From Methanobacteriota archaeon (GTDB lineage: Archaea > Halobacteriota > Methanosarcinia > Methanosarcinales > Methanoperedenaceae): DNA of 20,822 nt. Below, piece by piece: positions 1-6,536 of this stretch (positions are counted from its first letter, which is position 1; each line of letters starts with the position of its first letter). The notes below the pieces were generated by a model, which made no database searches, was not told where the DNA came from, and saw nothing but the letters and a program-made list of their open reading frames with translations. The translations under genes and the position numbers were made by a program. Where the stretch lies: the NCBI GenBank assembly GCA_018900975.1, contig JAHIFK010000009.1, positions 1-20,822 on the forward strand, given 5' to 3'.

Positions 1-450
1 GCCGCCTGAATAAGTATTGACAAGATCGTCGGCGCGCTTTTCCAGGTCTACGATAGACAGGACTTCATCGATGCGCTGCTTCCTTATTTCACGAGGAACG
101 CCAAAGAGAAGATTGTGCATTGAAAGATTCTCCCGTCCTGTGAGAAGGTCGTCCACGCTTGGGGCCTGGAATACGATGCCTATGGATTTCCTGACCTTTC
201 CAGGCTCTTTCACGACATCAAAACCGTTCACCCATGCCCTGCCTGATGTGGGTTTCAGCATCGTGCACAGCATTGAGATGAGTGTGGTCTTGCCTGCGCC
301 GTTCGGACCCAGGAGACCGAATATCTCACCTTCTTCAACTTCAAGATCAAGGCTGTCTACGGCAGATATTTTGCCGTATTTCCGGGTGAGGGCTTGCGTT
401 TTTATGACCGAAAGCTCTGTATCTGCACTGGTTTCGGTTTTATTGTCCAT
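1..450 (-). CDS. ABC transporter ATP-binding protein, DrrA/CcmA type (partial, runs off the window start)
   Basis: The first 150 residues of an ABC ATPase are present, reading from an ATG at 450 toward position 1. Visible motifs are the Walker A motif GPNGAGKTT (about residues 48-56), a Q-loop in GIVFQAPSVDDLL, and the start of the ABC signature, NTYSGG, exactly at the window edge. Walker B and the H-loop lie outside. The phrase VFQAPSVDDLLTGRENL is typical of DrrA/ABC-2 type ATPases, which power export of drugs, polysaccharides or proteins with a separate membrane subunit. The gene lies 52 bp downstream of the pilin-like gene on the same strand and could share its transcript; the permease would be expected next, beyond the edge. 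The substrate cannot be told from this fragment. The start is supported by the short N-terminal lead before the conserved QALTRKYG segment. Confidence 0.93.
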   Translation of the reverse strand, partial: MDNKTETSADTELSVIKTQALTRKYGKISAVDSLDLEVEEGEIFGLLGPNGAGKTTLISMLCTMLKPTSGRAWVNGFDVVKEPGKVRKSIGIVFQAPSVDDLLTGRENLSMHNLLFGVPREIRKQRIDEVLSIVDLEKRADDLVNTYSGG

Positions 451-502
451 GTATGACTATACGAATTATAGAAATAAAAGGGTTCTGAAATTTTAAAAAT
501 GA

Positions 503-1765
503 TCATTCTGACAACGTCACGCTCTCAACATACAGGTTCGTGTCCCCCGCATACGGGAGAAATTTATCATTGGTCAACCTGACATTTATTGCATGTACTC
601 CCGGCGCCAGGGTTATCCTGGGAAAGTTCTTAACAAGCATTGCCTCGCTGTCTATCATTACTTCGCCTGCTTTTGCGCCATCGATATATATTGAGGCATT
701 CGGCCACCACGTACCAAAAAACGGTAATGAGAGTTTCGTACCATTCCCTCTGAACAAGACACCGTACTCCAGTCTCTGATCTGTGGTAAAAGAAGCAGTC
801 AGTTCATCACCTTCACTGTACAGCCACGTCCCGAAATCCAGGACTATCGGGACCTGCTTTACTGTCAGATAAGTAGAGCCCGGATTCAACCCTTTAGAGC
901 TTGCAGTGATCAACACAGTACCTGCCTTATCTGAAATGACATTCGTTTTTGCCATGCCATTCACTGTTGTTAAATTCCCGCGCCCCAACGTCCCGCCAGA
1001 AGCGGTCAGGTTCAATTCAACACCGTCCTTTGCAGCATTGCGTCCTCTTTCATCCTTTAACTGCACAATAACATCGGCATCTGTTACCCCATCAGCAGGT
1101 ATCCAGTTCGGGTCAACAGATACCCACACTCTGTTGGGAAACGCAGCCGGGTCATAAGGATATATGAAAGCATTCAGGTCATCCGTGTAATGAGAAAGTG
1201 TGTACCTTGTCTTTGAGACTGGGTCGTAAACAAGTTCAAACGTGATCTCTGATCTTCCGCTGCCCCTTATTACGACTCCATACTGTTTGCCTCCGGCCCT
1301 GTTCATAACCCACCGCCCGTTCTCAAAAATACCTTCGCGTATTTCGATATTTTCATCAAGCGGGATTATTTTCTTACCCGCGCTTGAACTGAAAATTATT
1401 ATGTTTCCCTTGTCTGTTAAAATGTTTTCCTTCGTGTTCGTCAAATTGCCATCATTATCAGGGTCAGGGTCAGCCCCGAAAGCAAGGTATCCGGCATCTT
1501 CAGGAAGGACTATTTTGTAAGTGCGAATATTCCCCCCCGCAGAGGCAGGGTCTATCAGGTTTCGAGCTGCGCCTGATTGCATTGCGGCCAGTGAGACTTT
1601 CATCGCCCCGATCTGCTTTTCAAGTGTATCCACGGTCATGCCGGGTTTAAGATTCGATATTCCGATAACAACAAGCGCTATGATCGCTCCTGTGATCATT
1701 ACATATACCACAAAGCGCATGGGGATTTCCATTGTCCCGCGCTCGTCACTGATTAATGAAACCAT
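503..1765 (-). CDS. Pilin-like N-terminal membrane segment fused to Ig-like domain; exported surface protein
   Basis: A 420-residue protein starts with SDERGTMEIPMRF, followed by one hydrophobic segment (about residues 18-38) and no second membrane span. A short charged head with RG just before a hydrophobic stretch resembles archaeal type IV pilin/flagellin (class III) signal sequences, although the conserved glutamate is at +3 rather than +5, so processing by a prepilin peptidase is only possible. Residues about 205-300 (VSVDPNWIPADGVTDADVIVQL ... LTVKQV in outline) look like a Big_1/invasin-type Ig-like domain: the 'ADG..D..V.V.L.D..G' pattern, then a 'G..T..T' strand. The C-terminal 115 residues look like a beta-rich domain with no family I recognise. 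A TATA-like box lies about 29 bp upstream of the ATG, suggesting a leaderless or near-leaderless message. An ABC ATPase follows on the same strand. Function is likely cell-surface; the partner is unknown. Confidence 0.72.
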   Translation of the reverse strand: MVSLISDERGTMEIPMRFVVYVMITGAIIALVVIGISNLKPGMTVDTLEKQIGAMKVSLAAMQSGAARNLIDPASAGGNIRTYKIVLPEDAGYLAFGADPDPDNDGNLTNTKENILTDKGNIIIFSSSAGKKIIPLDENIEIREGIFENGRWVMNRAGGKQYGVVIRGSGRSEITFELVYDPVSKTRYTLSHYTDDLNAFIYPYDPAAFPNRVWVSVDPNWIPADGVTDADVIVQLKDERGRNAAKDGVELNLTASGGTLGRGNLTTVNGMAKTNVISDKAGTVLITASSKGLNPGSTYLTVKQVPIVLDFGTWLYSEGDELTASFTTDQRLEYGVLFRGNGTKLSLPFFGTWWPNASIYIDGAKAGEVMIDSEAMLVKNFPRITLAPGVHAINVRLTNDKFLPYAGDTNLYVESVTLSE

Positions 1766-1793
1766 ATTTTGTTTTCTTTGATATGGCCAAAGC

Positions 1794-1800
1794 TTATAAA
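1794..1800 (-). promoter_or_regulatory. TATA box for the pilin-like gene
   Basis: On the minus strand this reads TTTATAA. It lies about 29 bases upstream of the ATG at 1765, the spacing expected for a TATA box serving a leaderless or very short leader transcript. No ribosome-binding sequence is seen before the ATG, which fits. Confidence 0.5.
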
Positions 1801-1866
1801 TCGTTTTATTTTATTCAAGTTGATACAAAGTATAATATTTTTATTATTAAAATATTAATGTGAAAA

Positions 1867-1877
1867 CTATATATATC
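1867..1877 (+). promoter_or_regulatory. TATA box for the coiled-coil membrane protein gene
   Basis: TATATATAT within an AT-rich divergent intergenic region. It would place transcription start near 1900, leaving room for a GGTGA ribosome-binding site at 1909-1913 before the GTG at 1919. Confidence 0.5.
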
Positions 1878-1918
1878 AATATCATAGTCATCGAGAACCC
1901 ATTTGAGTGGTGAAACTT

Positions 1919-2518
1919 GTGTCTAAAAATAGTGAGGAAACAATAACGGGCGTAGATATTCACGGAAGGCTTGAGGCGCTTGACCAGAGCGTGAGAAGCG
2001 TTGATGGACGCCTCAGGGCTGTGGAAAGGAGGCTATCATACAAATCACAGGGGAAAGGCGGCGAACAGGGCGCCAAAGAGGAATATGATATCCATAATGA
2101 AATTGAAGAATTAACATATCAGATCGCAACTCTTGCTAAATCCGTTGATGAGATAAAAAACTCCGGAAATGCAAACGTCCTGAATGAAATTGAGAGAAAA
2201 ATTGAAATTACGCAGGCAGGATTGGCGAGTCTTGATGAGACTAACAGGAATTTCAAGCAAAAACTCGAAGCGTTTTCTGATGCAGATCGCAGGCTTGAAA
2301 GACTTGAGAACATGAATAAAATAACTATCGGTAAAATTAAAGTACCCCTTGAATTATCAGGTCTGATAGCCGCTCTTGTACTTTTAGTCACAGGATACCT
2401 GATTTTCGCAGATAAGTGGAACATCATAAGATCTTCTTATTACCCTATATCCATCGGGATAATTTTTGGTGCGGTCGTCATTGCTAAATTCATAATGACG
2501 AACAGAAAGACTGATTGA
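1919..2518 (+). CDS. Coiled-coil protein with two C-terminal membrane segments
   Basis: The protein is 199 residues from GTG 1919. I prefer this start to the in-frame GTGs at 1907 and 1910 because GGTGA (1909-1913) sits five bases before it as a ribosome-binding site. The first two thirds are hydrophilic and heptad-rich (GRLEALDQSVRSVDGRLRAV; EEIEELTYQIATLAKSVDEI in outline; then DRRLERLENM), typical of a long coiled coil. Two hydrophobic segments follow, LSGLIAALVLLVTGYLIF and YYPISIGIIFGAVVIAKFIM, separated by a short loop, and the end is basic. It would be a small membrane protein with a cytoplasmic or external coiled-coil stalk. No enzyme motif is visible and I do not recognise a named family. 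It is divergent from the pilin-like gene and shares its intergenic promoter region. Confidence 0.75.
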   Translation: MSKNSEETITGVDIHGRLEALDQSVRSVDGRLRAVERRLSYKSQGKGGEQGAKEEYDIHNEIEELTYQIATLAKSVDEIKNSGNANVLNEIERKIEITQAGLASLDETNRNFKQKLEAFSDADRRLERLENMNKITIGKIKVPLELSGLIAALVLLVTGYLIFADKWNIIRSSYYPISIGIIFGAVVIAKFIMTNRKTD

Positions 2519-2548
2519 AAATATTTTTCAAATTTTGCGGTTAATTAG

Positions 2549-2582
2549 ATTTAAATACTACAATAACGAGTTAATATTGTAG
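2549..2582 (+). promoter_or_regulatory. TATA box plus dyad operator for the DUF3795 gene
   Basis: A TATA-like ATTTAAATA (2549-2557) is followed at once by a perfect 8-bp inverted repeat, CTACAATA (2558-2565) and TATTGTAG (2575-2582), with a 9-base spacer. The dyad covers the expected transcription start (about 2580) and ends 19 bases before the ATG at 2602. In archaea, repressors commonly bind downstream of or over the TATA box, so this is a good repressor operator candidate. The regulator is not evident nearby. Confidence 0.5.
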
Positions 2583-2601
2583 AATAAGGATAGGAGATCG
2601 A

Positions 2602-2853
2602 ATGGAAATTCTTATCGGAAGATGCGGTATTGCATGTGGATTATGCAAACAATATGGTAATGAATGCCTTGGCTGCGAAGACGAAAATAGAGAAAAACAC
2701 CCCTGCATTGTTTATAATTGCGCAGTGGAAAAGAATATTAATTACTGCATCCAGTGCCCGGAAGCTCCCTGCAAACTCATGCGCGGGTTATCTAAAGCTT
2801 ACTGTCCGATAGGTTCTCATCTTAAGATCCAGGGATTAAAAGAGACATTTTAA
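2602..2853 (+). CDS. Small cysteine-rich DUF3795 protein
   Basis: This 83-residue protein has eleven cysteines at residues 8, 12, 15, 22, 25, 35, 40, 49, 52, 57 and 68. The N-terminal CGIACGLCKQY, the C-x2-C at 22-25 and the later CIQCPEAPCKLM match the DUF3795 pattern (zinc- or iron-sulfur-binding, function unknown), common in methanogens and anaerobes. The ATG is well supported by an AGGAGATC ribosome-binding sequence five bases upstream. It is a single-gene unit behind its own TATA box and dyad operator, converging on the SecB-like gene 51 bp downstream. Metal binding is likely from the cysteine spacing; a role in redox or metal sensing is only a guess. Confidence 0.88.
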   Translation: MEILIGRCGIACGLCKQYGNECLGCEDENREKHPCIVYNCAVEKNINYCIQCPEAPCKLMRGLSKAYCPIGSHLKIQGLKETF

Positions 2854-2882
2854 ATTAATACCGATTGAAAAAAAAAGATATT

Positions 2883-2909
2883 AGCTATCTATAATAGATA
2901 GCAGCTATC
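2883..2909. repeat. Inverted repeat between convergent genes (possible bidirectional terminator)
   Basis: A perfect 7-bp inverted repeat CTATCTA-TAA-TAGATAG lies at 2885-2901, inside a direct repeat of AGCTATC (2883-2889 and 2903-2909). It sits in the gap between two convergent genes and its right edge overlaps the TAG stop of the minus-strand gene. An A-run (2868-2876) on its left gives a U-run on the minus-strand RNA. It may act as a weak terminator for the minus-strand gene; the stem is AT-rich, so this is tentative. Confidence 0.4.
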
Positions 2910-3363
2910 CGTGATAATAGGTTGGCTCTTCTTTTTTCTTCTGCGCCTGCTGGAAATTGATAACGGGCACGGGCATTGATGGGGGAAGCCCCAATGATTT
3001 TGACAGCAAAAGAGCAAGAGGCGCAAGGTTCGCTACCATGGAATTGGCAAGCTCATTCTGGATATCGCCCGGAGCTTTCCCGGAATCCCATTTTTCCTTG
3101 AGTTCCTTGAGGTCTTCCTCGCTGTAATAGTCGGATAATCCTTCGAACCTGATATGACCGATATTCGGGGATAAATAATTGATCGAAAAGGAATATTCCA
3201 CCCGCAATACTGATTTTTCACCAAAAGGCGTTTTCTCAATAACTATTGAAGGGTTTTTCAGGTTAACATCGTAGTTAATGTTGATATTCTTGTATTTTCG
3301 AATATCCTCTGTGGTTGAATAGGTTTTAGATTCAACCGTCGTAAGCTGGAAGTTCAAGATCAT
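2905..3363 (-). CDS. Archaeal SecB-like protein (putative chaperone-fold protein)
   Basis: A 152-residue protein. The N-terminal 75 residues alternate hydrophobic and polar residues as beta strands (SIVIEKTPFGEKSVLRVEY, then FSINYLSPNIGHIRFEG), followed by an acidic helix (YSEEDLKELKEKW) and a long helix NELANSMVANLAPLALLLSK that runs into GLPPSMPVPVINF. In SecB, strands, a long C-terminal helix and a final '(F/L)PP..L.PVNF'-type loop occur in this order and the protein is about 150 residues, so the layout and the closing 'PP..PVPVINF' suggest a SecB-like fold, as described for MJ0357 and related proteins. There is no signal peptide or membrane span, so it is cytoplasmic. This is fold-level inference, not a firm family assignment. 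It is transcribed alone, divergent from mfnD, and ends with TAG. Confidence 0.6.
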   Translation of the reverse strand: MILNFQLTTVESKTYSTTEDIRKYKNININYDVNLKNPSIVIEKTPFGEKSVLRVEYSFSINYLSPNIGHIRFEGLSDYYSEEDLKELKEKWDSGKAPGDIQNELANSMVANLAPLALLLSKSLGLPPSMPVPVINFQQAQKKKEEPTYYHG

Positions 3364-3445
3364 ATATTTTCATGTTAATCATGTGTTTGAGACATATTAA
3401 AACTTGGCCACCAGAGTTGTCCATGATCGAGGATATTTCGCACAA

Positions 3446-3454
3446 TTTTAATAC
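3446..3454 (+). promoter_or_regulatory. TATA box for mfnD
   Basis: TTTTAATAC lies 23-31 bases upstream of the ATG at 3477, the spacing for a leaderless transcript. It supports 3477 rather than any in-frame upstream start, because those starts would lie before the promoter. Confidence 0.45.
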
Positions 3455-3476
3455 GAACAAAAGCATTTTGTGTATC

Positions 3477-4373
3477 ATGAAAATAATGGTCGCAGAATAC
3501 GCGGTTGGCGCAGGTATTCCCGAATTCATACTCGAAGGGCGGGCAATGCTAGGCACTCTCGTGCGAAGTTTTGTCTCGTGCGATCATGAGGTAATGTATC
3601 CTACATCAGGAATGCTGCTTGATACAGGAACGGCTGTCAGGACAGAGAATTTTGAGGATTCTATCTCAAGAATATCGAAAGAATGTGATGCCGGGCTTGT
3701 CATAGCTCCTGATGAACTCCTTGGCGACCTCACTGAGATCGTAGAAGAGAATACTGTAAATCTGGGCTGCCCGTCTGAAGCTGTGCGACTGTGTGCAGAT
3801 AAGCTCGAATGCACACGTGCCCTTGAAAAAGAAAAGATACCAGTTCCAGAGACCATAGGAAGCGGTGATTACAGCGGGAATTATGTGATAAAACCAAGGT
3901 TTGGCTGTGCTTCAGAAGGCATCCGCAGGAGCAGCTCTGGAGTATTACAGGAGGGTTTTATCGCCACGAAATTTATCGAAGGTGAACATCTCAGTGCAAG
4001 CATCATAACCGGGAAGACGCAGCTTCCGCTCACGGTCAACAAACAGCTTATCGAGATCAACGATGAAATATCATATAAAGGCGGCATAGTGCCATATTAC
4101 TGTGAAAGGAATGATGAGATGATCGCGGTCGCAAAAAAGACGGCGAAGGCGCTGGGGTGCAGGGGATATGCAGGCGTGGATATAGTGCTTGGGGACATGC
4201 CTTATGTTGTGGATGTCAACCCAAGACCAACGACTTCGATCATTGGGATAAGCCGGGTCATGGATGAAGAAATAGGAAACCTCATACTGAAGTCAAGTTT
4301 CGGGGAACTTCCTGGCCAGGTTAAGATCACCAGCGCTTTCACCTTCAAGAAAGATGATCTATCTGGGCTTTAA
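3477..4373 (+). CDS. mfnD: Tyramine--L-glutamate ligase (methanofuran biosynthesis)
   Basis: A 298-residue ATP-grasp ligase. MfnD joins tyramine to L-glutamate in the pathway to methanofuran, the C1 carrier of the first step of methanogenesis or its reverse. The start KIMVAEYAVGAGIP matches the family N-terminus. ATP-grasp landmarks are VIKPRFGCASEG (about 137-148, ATP-binding lysine 139), the FIEGEH acidic pair (about 167-171), and DVNPRPTT (about 246-253) holding the Mg-binding Asp and Asn. The ATG at 3477 was chosen because it gives the family-typical length and N-terminus; the open frame runs 35 codons further upstream without plausible coding sequence, and a TATA-like box lies in that stretch. 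The 3' end overlaps the convergent UPF0104 gene by 15 bp. The gene is the best marker that the host carries C1 (methanogenesis-type) cofactors. Confidence 0.88.
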   Translation: MKIMVAEYAVGAGIPEFILEGRAMLGTLVRSFVSCDHEVMYPTSGMLLDTGTAVRTENFEDSISRISKECDAGLVIAPDELLGDLTEIVEENTVNLGCPSEAVRLCADKLECTRALEKEKIPVPETIGSGDYSGNYVIKPRFGCASEGIRRSSSGVLQEGFIATKFIEGEHLSASIITGKTQLPLTVNKQLIEINDEISYKGGIVPYYCERNDEMIAVAKKTAKALGCRGYAGVDIVLGDMPYVVDVNPRPTTSIIGISRVMDEEIGNLILKSSFGELPGQVKITSAFTFKKDDLSGL

Positions 4374-5381
4374 TGACGACCAAAGATAAAAGCCCCCGAG
4401 TGTAGTATTAAGCCAGTAGTATATCAATCTGTAAAGCCACGCTGCCACCACAGCTGCCTCTGCTGAAACACCGCCGAACATGAAAAGCCCGGCCATTGTA
4501 ACATCCACAATACCCAGACCCCCTGGAAGAAAAAGAGGAAGCCAGCTGCTCATCATTGAAAGTGTGTATGTGATTATCAGGATGCTGATATGGATATCCG
4601 TCTCTCCCATAGCGAGAAATACCGAATATATAGCCATAATGTCAAACATCCATCCCAGGAAAGATAATAAAGTGGCTTTTATAACAGCGTTCCTGTTATT
4701 CCCGATATTCTTAAGACCGCCATGAAAGGAATTTATCGATTCATCGACTGCGTCCCTGTAAGCCCTGTGGTCAAATCCTTTTTTTACAAGCCCGATAAAT
4801 GGGGAGAAAAATTTTATCACTGAATGAACGAACGATGAGAGTTTGTCTTTTTTCATATAGAAATAAATTATCAACCCGAACATGCTGAATGCAAGAGTAA
4901 TGGAGAACCCAAGACCTATTATCTGCCATGTCTCAAGCCTGATATCTGATCTTGAGAAGAAAAGCCACACACCCAGACCCCCGATCACCAGGAACGGGAA
5001 CATGTTCAGCATCCTTTGCGTCACAACGCCTGCGAAACATTCTGCCTTGCTGATGCCAGTTTCTTTTCCGAGCAGCATGGCTTTTATCGGCTCGCCGCCA
5101 GTCCCGAACGTAGGAGTGATATTGTTAACAAATGTCCCTGCCATAAAGAACTTAAATAATTTGTAGGTGCCGATTTTTGCCGGAATAAGATACCGCCAGG
5201 TGATCGTGAAAGCCAGTATGTTCAGGAAGTTGAAAAGTATAACAAGAAGGAAAAGCGTTTTGTTGATATTGCTGATACGGGATATAAATCTGTCAAATCC
5301 CACTTCTTTTGCGAAAAGTGCAAATATCAATACACCGATCACTACCACAATCCAGATATTTCTTTTCTTGAATCGATCCAT
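4359..5381 (-). CDS. UPF0104 / flippase-like integral membrane protein (LPG synthase TM family)
   Basis: A 340-residue polytopic protein with about eight hydrophobic segments. Family marks are the NNITPTFGTGGEPIKAML motif (about 88-105), the QRMLNMFPFL segment, and near the C-terminus FLPGGLGIVDVTMAGLF, all typical of the UPF0104/TIGR00374 'flippase-like domain' proteins, related to the membrane domain of bacterial MprF. Members are thought to move lipid or lipid-linked substrates across the membrane; the substrate here is unknown. The ATG at 5381 precedes MDRFKKRNIWIVVV, a basic head before the first span. A TATA-like ATTTTATT is on the minus strand near 5410-5418. It overlaps mfnD convergently by 15 bp and ends with TAG. 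Confidence 0.85.
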   Translation of the reverse strand: MDRFKKRNIWIVVVIGVLIFALFAKEVGFDRFISRISNINKTLFLLVILFNFLNILAFTITWRYLIPAKIGTYKLFKFFMAGTFVNNITPTFGTGGEPIKAMLLGKETGISKAECFAGVVTQRMLNMFPFLVIGGLGVWLFFSRSDIRLETWQIIGLGFSITLAFSMFGLIIYFYMKKDKLSSFVHSVIKFFSPFIGLVKKGFDHRAYRDAVDESINSFHGGLKNIGNNRNAVIKATLLSFLGWMFDIMAIYSVFLAMGETDIHISILIITYTLSMMSSWLPLFLPGGLGIVDVTMAGLFMFGGVSAEAAVVAAWLYRLIYYWLNTTLGGFYLWSSLKPR

Positions 5382-5446
5382 GTTTTGTCCTGATACTTAT
5401 TTTGACACTAAATAAAATTATTGGTAGTAATCAAATGTTTTAAGTA

Positions 5447-5454
5447 TTTATATG
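5447..5454 (+). promoter_or_regulatory. TATA box for the proline-rich membrane protein
   Basis: ATTTATAT, about 50 bases before the ATG at 5502. It would start a transcript near 5478, inside or just before the hairpin that precedes the gene. Confidence 0.4.
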
Positions 5455-5468
5455 TAAATATTCACTCT

Positions 5469-5488
5469 TGCCTTTTTCATAAAAGGCA
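5469..5488 (+). promoter_or_regulatory. Hairpin in the 5' leader of the proline-rich protein gene
   Basis: TGCCTTTT (5469-5476), loop TCAT, AAAAGGCA (5481-5488): a perfect 8-bp stem with a tetraloop. It ends right against AGAGGG (5488-5493), the likely ribosome-binding site eight bases before the ATG at 5502. It could be an RNA control element, or a DNA operator because it spans the predicted transcription start. Confidence 0.5.
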
Positions 5489-5501
5489 GAGGGTACAAAA
5501 T

Positions 5502-5945
5502 ATGCCAATGGATGAAGACGCGATGTTCAAAGCTTTGCTGAACAATAAGCCTAAGCTAAAGCCACCTGTAGCGAAAGAAATAAGAGAAGCACCTTTACAG
5601 CCTTCAAAAGCGCATGCAACTCCTGTAAGGGGAAGCGAAGATGCAATGTATAAAGCATTATTACATAGTAAACCTGCGCCTCCTGCACAAAAGCCACAGG
5701 TAAGAGTAGAACCAAGATATGAACCCGTGCAACCAGCGCCGCAGGCAGCGGTGCAGCATGAACCGGTCGTAATTACGCAGGTAAGTCCACCCCCTGTTTT
5801 GAAACTGGAGCCGGTCGTGGAATCAATAAATGATCTTACAGCGATGGTGAGCCAGATGCATGGTCTGATGAAAACAACAGTATTGCCGGTCATGATACTG
5901 ATCCTTCTTGTAGGGATTGTGGTACTCATCAAAATGCCATCATAA
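5502..5945 (+). CDS. Proline-rich tail-anchored protein with a repeated ED-AM-[FY]-KALL motif
   Basis: A 147-residue protein of unknown function. A motif occurs twice: DEDAMFKALLNNKPK at about residues 3-17 and SEDAMYKALLHSKPA at about 45-59. Between and after these lies Pro/Lys/Gln/Val-rich low-complexity sequence (for example PQVRVEPRYEPVQPAPQAA). A short helix SINDLTAMVSQMHGLMKT precedes a single hydrophobic segment TTVLPVMILILLVGIVVLI at the extreme C-terminus, so it is a tail-anchored membrane protein with its bulk probably in the cytoplasm. I chose ATG 5502 because an AGAGGG site lies eight bases upstream and the composition changes there; the frame continues upstream without protein-like sequence. 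The repeated motif could be a docking peptide for a partner (inference). Confidence 0.7.
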   Translation: MPMDEDAMFKALLNNKPKLKPPVAKEIREAPLQPSKAHATPVRGSEDAMYKALLHSKPAPPAQKPQVRVEPRYEPVQPAPQAAVQHEPVVITQVSPPPVLKLEPVVESINDLTAMVSQMHGLMKTTVLPVMILILLVGIVVLIKMPS

Positions 5946-6500
5946 TTTAAGACGATCATTATCAGGTAGCAGCCTGCTTTTAATAACGGATGCTATACTG
6001 ATAGTATTTTTTTGAGAGAACGAGTAACTAATCTGTGTTTATTTGAGTACACCTGGACTTTTTGGATCGTAATTCCAAAACATTTTACGATCCCGGTAAA
6101 AGCAAAGGCTTACTTGGATACTGTTAAAAGAAATGTAATGGTTTTTAAGTTTTACGCATCTTTACAATTTTTTTATATTTTTGTGATGGCTATGCATAGC
6201 GTTTTATTAAAACCAAATAGCAGAGCAGTGTTTTAACAAAATCAATATGCAACCCAGTATTAAGCTGGTAACAAGTTGACAACAATATGATAAAAATGGC
6301 TAAAATTAAGCCGGATTATACTATAAAAAAAACAAAAATTTTCATTATGCACCGACATATCGATTTTGTTTTTTCCTTGTATTTCGTGTCCCATACAATC
6401 ACGGCTGCCACTTTGAGAAGAAAAAACGAGGCAACAGTTGATGGTAAGTCAAAAATCGATGATGGGTGGAAGCGTGTCCATAAATGAGCTCAAAGATTTT
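5946..6500. other. Gene-free AT-rich region
   Basis: No credible coding region. Short open frames (74 and 66 codons) have composition and residue content unlike a protein and no ribosome-binding site. A perfect 12-bp palindrome GCTATGCATAGC lies at 6189-6200 and a short CCAG/CTGG stem at about 6254-6268. I see no RNA gene or mobile element. Confidence 0.5.
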
Positions 6501-6529
6501 TAAAAAAAAGAGCCTGGTAAACCCAGGCT
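6501..6529 (-). terminator. Intrinsic-type terminator for the subtilisin-like protease gene
   Basis: A stem AGCCTGG (6511-6517) / CCAGGCT (6523-6529) with a 5-base loop starts 7 bases past the TAA stop at 6537-6539. On the minus-strand RNA it is followed directly by C then eight U (6502-6509), a textbook hairpin plus U-tract. U-tracts alone often suffice in archaea, so such a clear stem is notable. Confidence 0.75.
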
Positions 6530-6536
6530 TTAACTT

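Noticed and set aside
3372..3476. An upstream in-frame start adding 35 residues to mfnD
   Set aside because: The extra residues are not family-like, and a TATA-like box lies within this stretch at the right distance for a leaderless start at 3477.
6012..6487. Short open frames (74 and 66 codons) in the gap after the tail-anchored protein
   Set aside because: Their residue content is typical of AT-rich non-coding DNA, with no ribosome-binding site or promoter and no recognised motif.
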